Below are positions 1 through 9,903 of a stretch of 64,000 nucleotides of DNA, in pieces. The position numbers and the translations under genes were made by a program. The stretch lies in contig QCXZ01000047.1 in the NCBI GenBank assembly GCA_025024175.1, forward strand, positions 310,001 to 374,000, read 5' to 3'. Under the pieces are notes generated by a model that had not been told where the DNA came from, searched no databases, and worked only from the letters and a program-made list of their open reading frames with translations. The DNA is from Rhyzopertha dominica. Lineage: Eukaryota; Arthropoda; Insecta; Coleoptera; Bostrichidae. Each line of letters starts with the position of its first letter. The first letter of the stretch is position 1.

Positions 1-149
1 TGGATTATTATTTGAATGAAAGAAAGGGTTTCGATAAGGCCCTTCGTAAAAATAACATTATTTTACTCTATAACTTTTTTTGAAATAATGCCTGCCTACT
101 CAGATATTGAGTCTTAAACAAGGGGGATTAAGGCCTTGAAAAGAACAAA

Positions 150-612
150 GATACTCTTTTCATGTGGCTAAAATTGATTCCTTCTGAGAAAATTGCAGTT
201 GAATGTTAGGGTTCACATTTTCAGTGTTTAACTACTAATTTGTTTTTATAAAATTGGCCATGATAAATTATAAAACTGTGTTATTTGTCACTCTTACATT
301 GACATTATGACAGAAATGGAATATTCATATAATGAGTATGCTAACATGCATTTTAAGTTTGCATTCAATGATTTCCTATAATTAAAACTTTTTATTTTGA
401 AAATCGCTTATTGTAACAGTTATGAATATTATTTTAAATTGTTTCANTTTTTACAAATATNTGAAGTGACTAATTACAATTTTTATTATTTATCATGGCC
501 AATTTGACAAAAACAAAATGATATTAGTTAAGCAGTGAAAATGTGAACCCTAACAATCAACTGCAACTTTTTTGTAAAGGGTCAATTTTAGCCGCATGAA
601 ACGAGCAGTACC
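150..612. repeat. Foldback / MITE-like palindrome
   Basis: The arm at about 155-277 is repeated in inverted orientation at about 476-606. Both arms share GTTAGGGTTCACATTTTC and TTGGCCATGATAAATTA, and they are separated by about 200 bp of AT-rich sequence. No coding potential is visible. This is probably a non-autonomous DNA transposon. The superfamily is unknown because neither a clear target-site duplication nor the true ends could be fixed. Confidence 0.7.
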
Positions 613-1428
613 TTATTGTTCAGCTTTTATTGCTTAACCAGAAACAGTCATTCGCTTTTTGAAATTGCACATACAAGAAAAAAACCTGCTTCCCCTAGCA
701 CAATGCTGCTTTTGCTTCAAATACAACTATATGGCAAATTATTTGACATTGTCTATTACAACAATTTCCAAAAATTGCTAAGTGCAAAAAATACATTTTT
801 TTTTAAATACAAAAATTATTTTATACATACAACACCTCACATTCATATATCAACAACGAAGCAGAAACTTCTGGAACATACACCAGAATTTGGACAAATG
901 ATCTAACATGTAGAACCAGCGAATGCTTATACCTGAAAAAGCATTTGAACCAATCCCATTACAAAAACTTGAACATATAGGTGTAAGAGGAAAACTACTA
1001 TCATTTCCAAATGGACGAACCTTATCTTATCTCTGAGAATATTATAGTGGTGCCTCACAACAGACAGTAAAAAAATTGGACAAACCGTTCTAAAATGGTG
1101 CATGTTTCAATCTAAAAACTTTTTTGCATGTCTTAAGTATCCTAGTTATTTGAAAGTGTTAAGCTATAAGGTTCATATAAAATGTTTGATGGTCCCAAAA
1201 TTAAAAAAAAATATGAAGGTTTTTCACATGAGAACCCAGTTTTAAAATCACCAGCGTACAATGTGCAAAAATCAATTTTCTCCTACCATTCGCACTTTGA
1301 GCACTGAAGTAGAAGGTGCAGTGCAAATAAATGGAAATTTAATATGTATTATGACTGGTAATACTGCAAAAAAATTGGATGTTTCCAAATTTTGGAAGAA
1401 AGAAATACCAAAAGGTAAGTAATGAAAA
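613..1428. other. Non-coding stretch with no assignable feature
   Basis: The stretch is AT-rich. A short open stretch at about 1262-1424 in the plus direction, ending in a GGTAAGT donor-like sequence, has slightly protein-like composition. I recognise no family. The 96-residue ORF at 616-906 has low complexity and is not supported. Confidence 0.4.
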
Positions 1429-1431
1429 TAA

Positions 1432-2501
1432 GAGCCGTTTGCCACTATACTTATTTAAGTATTGAAATAAGTTCTTAAAATTATTATACGAAAACTGGAT
1501 GTGCGCACCGTTTCAGTACAAGAAATTAGCCCACGTTCCATTTTCTTGTACTGAATTTCCATACTTCGTATTAAAACTGCGTAGATCGATGCGCACTAAC
1601 CTGTTTTACCATTTATACACAAAACGTTCATAGAACTTTTCGAACCTACGCAATAAGCAGGGTTGTGAGATTAGGTAGCTTTTGTACTAATATCGGTGAA
1701 ATAAACTTTTGAATAGGGGTTATCTGTTATCTTGGGCTGACTACATACTACCAGCTAATTAATACATCAACATCAAAAGCAGTTTTAGACCTCTTAAAAT
1801 ATGTATATTGGTGTGAGTAAACTTTTGACAACCCCGGGAACGTGATGTGTTGTCATGCTTTTGTACATGAAGTGGAAAGAATGCTTTCACGGAATTGTGT
1901 ACCCTGTTTCCCTATTTTGTTATGGACAAGTTCAAACAATTTTTCAAATGAAGCATTGCTCATTTGTAGAAAATTCTTATATGCTGCTGGATCTTCTATT
2001 AGCAGCTCTTGTTTCAGCATATTTAAGAAGCCATGAACATTCATTCTCCATGCAATATCATTGTTAGTATCAACGCTGATGCATTTAATATTTTTTTTTC
2101 AGTCAACAGGCATTTTTTTACTTTTAACTACAAATTTTGGTAATTCGGGGTGACCACAAACACAAACAACAGTAAAAGTAATTGTTTATGAGTGGGTGAC
2201 ATCTAAGGTCTACTTTTCTCTAGCAGTAGAATAGACCTTACATTGCATTTGCTATTGTATAAAGACGGAATTTAATAGATTACGGTTAGATTAGCTTTAC
2301 GTGGAGAAAATGACGATTAGAACAACAAAAGGGCGCACACGCACGTATTGAAATACTTACTGAAAAGAATTTGTAATTACAAATTGAGAACAAAGCCCTA
2401 CGCTTATTTCTTGTATTGAAACGGCACGCACATCTAAGTTTCAGTATAATAATTTTAAGATCTTATTTCAGTACTTAAATAAGTATAGTGGCAAANGGCT
2501 C
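1432..2501. mobile_element. PIF/Harbinger element (decayed), TAA target duplication
   Basis: Terminal inverted repeats of about 105 bp begin GAGCCGTTTGCCACTATACT at 1432 and close with the complement at 2501. The element is flanked by TAA at 1429-1431 and TAA at 2502-2504. A 3-bp TAA/TTA duplication is the signature of PIF/Harbinger. Its 1,070 bp contain a minus-strand fragment resembling the N-terminal region of HARBI1-like nucleases, which agrees with the family call. The remainder of the nuclease and the Myb-like partner are missing, so the copy is an internally deleted, non-autonomous derivative. Confidence 0.8.
1853..2044 (-). pseudogene. HARBI1-like nuclease, N-terminal fragment
   Basis: The open stretch contains EDPAAYKNFLQMSNASFEKL followed by a KIGKQGTQFRESI-type motif. 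This matches the region just before the DDE fold in PIF/Harbinger transposases, where 'FLRMS...F..LL..V...I.KQDT..R..I' is typical. It encodes only about 60 residues, against roughly 350-400 for a full nuclease, and none of the catalytic residues. It lies inside the 1432-2501 element, which supports the call independently. The plus-strand ORFs over the same bases are shadows. Confidence 0.7.
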
Positions 2502-2504
2502 TAA

Positions 2505-2776
2505 CAACTATGACGCCTAGTTTGTAGATTTCAGGGTTAAAAAAAAAATAATTTTATGACCCTAAACCTTGCCCAAAATCCCGTTCCCAAAAAAACATAT
2601 TATTTCTGTTGGTGTGTCTGTTTACTACAGAACAGTTAGATTGTTTATAAGCAAAATAGATTTAGACAAAGAGGGTGAAATAAAGGGTAAATTGGATGTG
2701 TTAAATTTATCGTAAAATATAGAGTAGCAAGTCTTTCTATAATGAATAAATTTTAACAAAATCAAACACAACTTAC
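2505..2776. other. Intronic sequence downstream of VRK exon 3
   Basis: This AT-rich stretch follows the splice donor of VRK exon 3 on the minus strand. I see no further kinase exon between here and base 1. The catalytic-loop exons (HGDIKxxNLL region) must lie beyond the left edge of the window. Confidence 0.5.
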
Positions 2777-2973
2777 AAGTTGCATGCCGATCTGAAACAC
2801 TGTTGCACTTGGCAATTTCCCCTTTCCTTCGGCTAACATTTTGCCAAGATCAAAATCGAACTTTTGCATAACAAGGAAACGGTACTTGGTACCATTGCGT
2901 TCAAGACTGCCAGATCCATAGTACATTGGCAACCCTATCTTCTGTAGCTTCTTATTCTTGCAGAACTCTAGTA
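2777..2973 (-). CDS. VRK kinase coding exon 3
   Basis: This 197-nt exon lies between a TATTTCAG acceptor and a GTAAGT donor and keeps the reading frame from exon 2. It encodes [20 protein letters not shown], then [20 protein letters not shown], then a [16 protein letters not shown] stretch. These match the VRK core from helix C to the hinge. Confidence 0.92.
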
Positions 2974-5900
2974 CTGAAATATAAAAGTTTACAGCTATAA
3001 ATTTGGATTATTACGGGTTCGGAAAAATGCTGTTGTAAAAAATTATGAGCCTGACGTTTCGATTGCACCTGTAATCTTGTTTGCACCAGATAAAATTAAA
3101 ATAATCAGCATGATCACTGCACTGGTAATAAACAAGGAACTTGTCTGTTAAGTATATGATATGTTTTCAGATAGATCACTATCACTATAACATTATCTAT
3201 TTGATGTTTTGATTGCGGTTATATATAGAAATAAGAATGTTTGGTCAATTTTTAATAAAAACGCTCATCCAAATCAAGTAAATTCTTAGTTAGCACAAAG
3301 TAAATTAAAGTTGAGTTTGCCTTATGTACAAGGCGTTTCAGTAAAATTAAAGAGGATACTTAGAAACTATGATATTTTAATTGTTGATAGTACATATAAT
3401 AATTTAGATAAAATTTTAAGTTCTACTAAAGATAAAGTACCTTTAGAAAGTAAAATTGATTACAGAATCATTTGTTTGCAGCAAGTGTTACTAAAAGAAA
3501 AGTAGGTACGTAAGAATTTAGGATGGCAATGCCATCTGTCAGCATTACACTGACATGATGACAAAGCCACCTAGCTGCCATAATGGGTACTACTTCCTAA
3601 AGGAAGTGACCTGTAGCCTGACAAATTGGCATGCAACTGCATACTTCAATTTGACAGCAGGCCCCCACGGCACTTTTTTTTTAAAGTAGGTACATGTTTG
3701 AAAGAACACATACGTGCTACTACTGAGGTTTTCTCCTTCGATAAAGATTACAGGCGTGACTGAAACTTCAGACTAATAATTTTTCACCCTCGTTGTCTGT
3801 TTTGTCCAGGATTTACACTCTCAATGTTGGTACAGATCACTAAAGTTAATATTTGAAAAAAGTGGAACAGTTGCTTACTTAAAGGAAGGAATAAATTTTA
3901 TAACAAATAAATAAACTTCTAGAAAATCCTTACACAAGCTCGGGAGATTTAGAGAAAGTGATTGATATTAGCCCGGAAAGCAACAATAATAATGGTAAGT
4001 GTAGACTTGTTAATAAAAATAAATGCTGCTCTTATTTTTGCTGTTAAGACACAAATTTTCAGTACACTTTGTATCAGTTATACTATATGATGATGAAATC
4101 TATTCAACTTTGAAAAGGGCGAAGAACACTGGACCAGATGGAGTTCTCAGTTGTATTCTGCAATGTATCCCCACTGTTTTGCTTATTCTATCTAATATTG
4201 AAATGCTCAGTACTTCATAGCATTTCCAAACATGCTTACATAATGCCCCGTCTTTAAGAAGAGTAGTTCTCTAACAGATATAGTGAACTACAGACTCATC
4301 TTCATTATATGTAACTTCACAAAAACTTTTGAATGATATTGTTCGGAAATATAAATATATGGGACGGTTGAACACAATACTTCACCATTTCAGCATGGTT
4401 TTAATCAAATGAGGTCAACTATTAATTATTTAGCTTGCTTTTCTCAGCATCTCGCTGACTCTCTGGACAGTAGAGGTCAGGTGGATGTTATAAACTGATT
4501 TCAGCAAGGCATTTGTTCAGGTTAATCATAGTATAATACATCAAATAATGAAGGGCAACAACCATACATCAATATCTGCTGCAAACATGAAATAATACAA
4601 AATCTGTCCAGTTCAGGTAATATGTATATACAGGGTGATTCATTAAGGGTAAGGAGCAACTGTATTTTGAAAACTTCTCATGCTATTGTTTTAAAGAAAA
4701 ATTTTTTTGATAAAAACGTACCAAAGAAATTCGCTAAAAATATTTTGAATTCCCTAAATTGAAATTTAATTATTTATTATCATTAGTGTGACATTCCTCT
4801 GTAGCTCCTTCATTATTTTTTTGAAAAAAGTACAAAAACGTAAAATTTTATAACATAAAAATATTTTTAATTATATTGGTTGTTCTAGTTCTGCTCTACT
4901 GCACCCAACTCTTTTTATTTTAAATGATAACAACCTGTATGTTACTGCATTATTCAATATCGGTAAATTTTGGATTTATTTGCGTTTATTTGTAACATGA
5001 TGTCTAATATGCTCCCTAGCGGGCAATTTAGGGACTTCAAAATATTTTTAGTGCGTTTTTTATTCAAAAATCATATTTCATCAAAGTGATAGCACGAGGG
5101 ATTATCAAGATACAGCTGCTACGTACCGTTTGTGAATAACATATAGGTTGTTTTAAAATAAAAAAGTTGGGTGATATAAATAAAAATATTTTAGGTTATA
5201 GAACTTTGTTTGTTTTTGTATTTTTCCTCCAAAAAATAATGAAGAAGCTACAGAGGAATGCCACGCTAATGATAATAAATAATTACAAGTATTTATTTCA
5301 CTAGTCTGTTATAGTTTATATCAATTGTTTACTATTTTATAATTGTCATTTTAAAAAAATCATCAAGTCGCTTATGACTGATATAATACAGGGTTTCTAT
5401 AAATGATTCATGCATCCAGGACGCTTATGGAGATTATAGATTAAATCAATTTGCCACCTCTTAGGAAAGTGACGTATAGATGTCATCTGTCGATTTTTGA
5501 ATTATTTGATATATTTTAATGAGAAAACACCTGGGAGTGTGTATTTTCAACATATTCTGTAGTGTTTTGTGGGATAATTAACTTTAGGTTGCAGAAAGCT
5601 CATATTTGGGAGCCGTGGTGTCACATTGATCTGCAACCTTCAGTACTATTGCCGTGCATATTGTAGCTTGGCAGCAGTTACAAAAAGGCGGCACAAAGAA
5701 ATCAGAAATCTAAGCCGTTCGCGTTGCATGAATCATTTATAGAAACCCTGAATTTCTTATGTATGTCGCTTCACAAAAATATTAATTTCTAATAAAACAT
5801 TTGATTAAAACTGATTGCTATCATTTAGAAATTATCAAACTAAGCCAATACACATCTCAGTTGTAAGAAAAAAGCCCCAAATCAAAACTGAATTGGACTA

Positions 5901-8900
5901 AATTTGATACGGAGCAGCTAAAATATTTTTTTCTATTGTGCATTCTTAATGAAGTCATTATAAAATGTAATTCACTAAAAATATCACTAAAAGAATACTG
6001 ACGGAACATCAAACAAATTCCACCTACTCTGACCTCATAGCCAACTGAAGCATGGCAGGCTAAATTTTCCTAAATGTTTTAATTTTATTAAATTGCTCAC
6101 ATTTTCTTATGTAGAAGGATATTATGCAAAATAGAAAAAATTTATAAAAAACCATTTTCATAAGGCTCTTTGTCACACGCATACATAACTAAATAAACAT
6201 TGAATGCATACAACAAATTAGTTTTTTTAATATACTATTGTGAATTACTCCAATTCAGAGAAAGTACAACACTTCATTTCAAAGCTCAAGTTCAGCAAGG
6301 GGCATTTCAAGGCCTTGCATATCTATAAAAGAGGGGCCTAATGAACAGAATTGTCCTCGACAGTTTAACATGTAATAGCAGCTATACCGGGTGATTTTTT
6401 GAAAACTTCACACCTTAAATAACTTTAAATACAGGAAAAATTTAAAATTTTGCAAAAACAGGTAAACTTTTGTTTGCAGGGGGACAACCTTTGAGATAAG
6501 TTTTTAATGGATAGCGCTTACCCTCTTAGCGGGGTAGATACCCCTTCAAAAATTTTAAATGAAACTACCCATCTTACGATACATCATTTAAAAGCTTATT
6601 ACACAAGGAGTCTTGCCATGTAATTAGTTTTACTATTTTTTACCCATTGACGGGGTAGTGGGTCAAAAAGTGCATTGTAGCAAGTGGCTTATAAAATGGA
6701 ATATTTTGGACTTTTTTTAACAAAATTTATTGTCTTGCAGTTACAATAAAAATTGTCCTTACTTAAGCCTAAAAAAACTTGTTAAAATATAATTGTTACA
6801 CCTAAGCAAAATGCCAAAAATACTTAAAATTTTCTTTTGACATTACTTGATATTGCAACTCGACAGTTTATACTGAATTGGCTAAATAATTATCTACTTT
6901 GTGTTTCCAATTTTTTGTTTCAAATTTTTGGCTACTTCTTTGGCACGACCATCTTTTTGTTCACATTCCTTTTTATAAATCGAGTGAAATTTTAAAGTGA
7001 GAGTCCAAGTGATAATGGTTTATTCAACTGCCGAAAGGGTAGAAATAATTTTTATTTACGGTGCTAAGCATAGCTGTGCTCGTGCGTCAGCAAGGGTGTT
7101 TAACGAACGGCACCCCGATAAAAATGTTGACGCTAGGTACATTCTCGATCTCGTGCAGAAATTTCAAGACACTGGATCTGTAGTAAACAAAAAAAGGGCA
7201 GGGAATAGAGTCGTTGATGAAATGGCCCAACTTGAAGTACTTGGTCATTTTTCAATGGATCTATAACTAGCTCTTTGCGTAATATTTCTACAGCCACTGG
7301 ACTTTTTTATTCATGTGTAAGGAAAGTTACAAAACTGCACAAATTCCATCCCTATAAGATGAAAACTCTCCAGGAACTCGGCGAAGATGACTTCGATAGA
7401 AGACTGCAATTTTGCAAATTTATGACAGAAAAGATTATAGTAAATCCAAATCTAATAAAAAATATCTGCTTCAGTGATTTTTTTTGAACGGCTCTGTAAA
7501 TAAACATAACGTCAGGTACTGGAGTGACGAAAATCCTTATATTTTTCGAGAAGGTCATACACAAGTTCCTCAGAACCTGAACGTCTGGGCTGGAATACTT
7601 GGCAACGCAATTGTAGGTCCAATTTTCATTGATGGGACGCTAAATGGGGGAATGTATTTAGAATTACTTGATAACGTTATTGATCCTTTAATCACAGAGC
7701 AATTAGAAAACCAACGTGACCCTGAAGGAAATCCAATGTTGGATGAATACGAATTGTTTTACCAACATGATGAAGCCCCACCGCATTACGCCATTAATGT
7801 GCGAAATTGGTTAAATCATAGATTTCCTCTTCACTGGATTGGTAGGCGTGGAACAATTGAATGCCCGCCACGATCACCCGATTTGACTGCTTTAGATTTC
7901 TTTCTATGGGGTCATTTAAAATCTGTGATTTACAAAACGCAACCTACTAGCCTGGACTATCTGCGAGAAAGAATTATTAACGAGTGCAGGAGGATTCCAC
8001 CTGAAACTTTCCGAAAAGTGCAGCAGGAGTTCGAGAACCGTCTGTATTATTCTATGGAAAGAGGTGGTGCACATTTTGAGAATCTATTGTAAGGTTTAAA
8101 TTTCTATGGTTTTGTTCACACTGTTTTTGAAGTTACAAATAAATAATTTTTCTTTTTCGTGGACATGGACTTTCTAAAAAATTACATGATAAATACTTTA
8201 ATGTTAATAATAATGTTAAAAGAAAATTTTCAGTATTCTGGGCGTTTTTTTAAGTGTCATATTTTTTACAAGTTTGTTTAAATTTTTGGTTCTCGTAAGG
8301 ACAAATTTTATTTCCGCTCTAAAATAAAATACATTTTGTTGAAAAGAGTCCAAAATATTCAATTTAATAAGCAACCTGTTTCGTAGGCACTATTAATCTA
8401 TTACCCCGTCAATAAGTTAAACGTGGTAAAACTAATTACATGGCCAGACTCTTTGTGAAATAAGCTTTCAGATGATGTAAAGGGGTGTCTACCCTGCTCA
8501 GAGGGTAAGCGCTATCCATTAAAAACTTATCTTAAAAGTTGTCCCCCTGCAAACAAAAGTTCACCTGTTTTTGCAAATTTTTAAAATTTTGCTATATTTA
8601 AAGTTATTTAAGGTGTAAAGTTTTCAAAAAATCACCCTGTATATACCAAACTGACAAAACACCAACTCCTAGTTTTTCAACAGTTGCTGTTGTGTTTTTC
8701 GTTTCTAGAACAAATTCAGTAATTTCAAAGAGTTGCATGTGTTTTACAACTCAGTTGGCTTAACTTAGTGTAAACAGCGAGTTGTATTTTAGTTTCTGTC
8801 AAAATTCAGATATGTATATATTTTAGTCCATCAATATCTCGTTTGAATATTTTTGCAAAAATATAATGAATATAGAGAAATCTGATGCAGAAGTATGACA

Positions 8901-9903
8901 CGAAACTCACATAAACCTTTACAGACAAAAAATACAATGCGAAATCGTTCCGTTGTTCGATATTGACTTGTTTTTGATTATCTTGTATGACACACTTTGC
9001 AATTACATGTACTTACATGTAAAAAGCAATGGAGAACTGAAAAAGCAGTAAACTACCTGAAGTACATAAGGAACCCACCATATCTGTGTAGGTATGTGGT
9101 TTTCTTTTTTTTCCTAACATTTTTTAGAAACAAATAAAGAAAACATCCTACTTCCTACTCTGTCTGGTAAAGAATTGGACTGAAGAACAAAGTTGCAGGT
9201 TTAAATAACAGAAAACAAAAATACAATTGCAGTATTTTTAATAAAAGTAAAGTTTTTATTTTTAAAAACAACAACAAAATTACTGTCAGTTTGGTGTAAA
9301 CCCTCCATACAAACCTATCGAACCATCAAATCGAATTTCTATACATAAAAGTGACAGATTTTTATTTCATTTGTTCATGCCATCTTCATTCATCAACAAA
9401 TCATAAGCGACCTAACTAAACACTTGTTACATTTTATGACGGCGGGTGTCTGTTTGAAATATGCTTATCAATTGTTTGGATTCATACTAATGAAATAACA
9501 TTTTAATTTACTTGATACATATTAACGTTGTCTGAATAATAATATTATTATTATCATTCAGACGATATTAATTAATAAGTATGTACTCACCATCCTCTTC
9601 CTTTCCATTTCGCATATAGAAGTGCATTTCAACAAATAATGGACCATTTTCAGATGGTTCCTAATAATTATGTGATTAAAATAAAATACATAGCAAAGAG
9701 ATGAACATACTTACAATTTTAATTGCGTAGTTGTATGTTTTACCCTTAGCGTCTGCATCTTGAGCACAGTAAATTTCTCCAAAACCACCCTTTCCTATAG
9801 AATCTCCGAGGCGCCAGCTTTTCTTTTGTCTGTCTATCAAAATCTGCCCAAATGGTAAAGGTTCCGGCATTTGATATAGTTTCTTGCTTCCCTTCTTCGC
9901 CAT
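2777..9903 (-). CDS. VRK-family protein kinase, 5' part of gene (three coding exons)
   Basis: This is the start of a serine/threonine kinase of the vaccinia-related kinase (VRK) family, which in animals acts in the nucleus on chromatin and on nuclear-envelope proteins such as BAF. The exons are 9715-9903, 9591-9660 and 2777-2973, joined by GT/AG introns in consistent phase, and give about 152 residues. Visible features are the [19 protein letters not shown] glycine-rich loop (residues about 27-45), YAIKI with the ATP-binding lysine (about residue 62), [20 protein letters not shown], and [10 protein letters not shown] followed by [10 protein letters not shown], all typical of VRK1-like proteins. 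Catalytic-loop and C-terminal exons lie left of base 1. Drosophila has a single VRK gene (ball), but the paralogue cannot be assigned from this fragment. No lesion is visible, so it is probably a functional host gene. Confidence 0.92.
2974..3310. other. VRK intron 2, part without recognised element
   Basis: AT-rich intronic sequence upstream of exon 3 on the coding strand. Nothing further is recognised before the retroelement relic at 3311. Confidence 0.5.
3311..3505 (+). pseudogene. Retroelement reverse transcriptase tail, Penelope-like fragment
   Basis: The open stretch begins [20 protein letters not shown] and continues to [15 protein letters not shown]. This is the conserved 'LPYVKG...I.RIL.KY.I.T.F.....L...KDK..PL' segment after the reverse-transcriptase domain, just before a GIY-YIG-type region in Penelope-like and related elements. 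No RT core or GIY-YIG endonuclease is intact nearby. The fragment lies in VRK intron 2 and opposes that gene. A related non-LTR family with the same post-RT motif is possible. Confidence 0.55.
3506..4020. other. Intronic sequence, possibly more LINE remnant
   Basis: No clear reading frame. Short stretches around 3815-3960 may be the eroded 5' part of the LINE that becomes recognisable from 4080. Confidence 0.3.
4025..4600 (+). pseudogene. Non-LTR (LINE, CR1/Jockey-like) reverse transcriptase relic
   Basis: Several RT landmarks occur in order but in different frames: KNTGPDG (about 4114), a Y(R)PI-like block (about 4285), [10 protein letters not shown] (about 4391), and [13 protein letters not shown] (about 4497), which matches the catalytic-block 'DFSKAFDxVxH'. 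At least one single-nucleotide frameshift separates QVDVIN from DFSKAF, and stop codons are frequent. The C-terminal FADD box is not seen. The relic is about 575 bp of an element normally several kb long. It is transcribed opposite to the VRK gene that hosts it. Confidence 0.75.
4631..5147. mobile_element. MITE with TACAGGGTGATT end, overlapping a second palindrome
   Basis: The left arm (4631-4768) starts CAGGGTGATTCATTAAGGG after a TA and is repeated in inverted form at about 5022-5147. Shared blocks include CAATTTAGGG..TTCAAAATATTTTTAG and a TGCTAT..GATAAAAACG-like block. The right end is more eroded. The CAGGGTGA terminus and TA target suggest a Tc1/mariner-type non-autonomous element. It has no coding capacity. 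Confidence 0.6.
4764..5292. repeat. Large palindrome (about 190-bp arms)
   Basis: The arm at 4764-4960, which begins TAATTATTTATTATCATTAG, is repeated inverted at about 5120-5292. Shared blocks include CATTCCTCTGTAGC, ACAAAAAC, and ACCCAACT followed by TTTATTTTAAA. It interleaves with the 4631-5147 element rather than nesting inside it (order A-B-A'-B'). Confidence 0.6.
5389..5750. mobile_element. 362-bp MITE, copy 1
   Basis: Terminal inverted repeats read CAGGGTTTCTATAAATGATT (5389) and the complement ending at 5750, extending over about 26 bp to ..CATGCA. TA precedes the left end. The internal sequence is non-coding. A second copy in opposite orientation lies at 13773-14123, so this is a repeat family and not a chance palindrome. 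The superfamily is unproven; TA insertion would fit Tc1/mariner. Confidence 0.8.
5751..6384. other. VRK intron 2, no recognised feature
   Basis: AT-rich sequence between two transposable elements. I see no reading frame, RNA gene or repeat that I can support. Confidence 0.4.
6387..6846. repeat. Left terminal inverted repeat
   Basis: Inverted match to 8205-8639, best at the outer 150 bp. Small indels accumulate towards the interior, suggesting an old insertion. Confidence 0.8.
7015..8092 (+). pseudogene. IS630/Tc1/mariner transposase, broken
   Basis: The gene runs through three frame segments. 7015-7266 starts [16 protein letters not shown] and carries the [16 protein letters not shown] helix-turn-helix region, as in arthropod transposases with a DUF4817-type N-terminus. 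7262-7490 holds the linker and the first catalytic block, where FSDFF has replaced the expected FSDE. 7484-8092 contains [20 protein letters not shown], then [20 protein letters not shown] with the second Asp, then [20 protein letters not shown] with the third acidic position. The length (about 350 residues) is normal, but stops and a frameshift make it inactive. It lies inside the long inverted repeats. Confidence 0.85.
8205..8639. repeat. Right terminal inverted repeat
   Basis: Complement of 6387-6846. It ends AATCACCCTG followed by TA. Confidence 0.8.
8645..9529. other. VRK intron 2, remainder
   Basis: AT-rich sequence with no supported gene or element. It leads to the short palindrome at 9530 and the exon 2 donor at 9590. 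Confidence 0.4.
9530..9563. repeat. Short near-perfect palindrome
   Basis: GTCTGAAT at 9530 pairs with ATTCAGAC at 9563 across an (AAT)n/(ATT)n core, which could form a 34-nt hairpin. It is 27 bp from the donor of VRK exon 2. No function can be shown. Confidence 0.5.
9591..9660 (-). CDS. VRK kinase coding exon 2
   Basis: This 70-nt exon lies between a TTATTAG acceptor and a GTGAGT donor. It encodes [20 protein letters not shown] plus EED, which matches the VRK segment after the ATP-binding lysine. Intron 1 is only 54 nt, whereas intron 2 is about 6.6 kb. Confidence 0.9.
9715..9903 (-). CDS. VRK kinase coding exon 1
   Basis: The exon has 63 codons from the ATG at 9903 to a GTAAGT donor immediately after the ATT codon at 9715 (phase 0). 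It contains the [10 protein letters not shown] leader and the [12 protein letters not shown] nucleotide-binding loop. Upstream, TTTTAG at about 9924-9929 (minus strand) could be the acceptor of a 5'-UTR intron. The start is chosen because it aligns with the N-terminus of VRK proteins. Confidence 0.92.

Larger units (their letters stand above)
6387..8639 (+). mobile_element. IS630/Tc1/mariner-type element with about 440-bp terminal inverted repeats
   Basis: The element runs between TA dinucleotides (6385-6386 and 8640-8641). The ends read C(C/A)GGGTGATTTTTTGAAAAC and its complement. The inverted repeats continue, with scattered mismatches, to about 6846 on the left and start at about 8205 on the right. 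They share the GGGTAAGCGCTATCCATTAAA region and the GTAATTAGTTTTAC region. A broken transposase gene lies between them. Repeats this long are unusual for mariner, whose TIRs are often about 30 bp. The element sits in VRK intron 2, opposite to the gene. Confidence 0.85.

Noticed and set aside
616..906. 96-residue plus-strand ORF
   Set aside because: AT-rich chance ORF with no recognisable family.
1842..2067. Plus-strand ORFs opposite the Harbinger fragment
   Set aside because: They are antisense shadows of the HARBI1-like frame at 1853-2044 and match nothing.
9591..9903. Viral kinase origin for the VRK exons
   Set aside because: The exons have introns and match animal VRK proteins; the poxviral kinases are relatives of this host family, not its source here.
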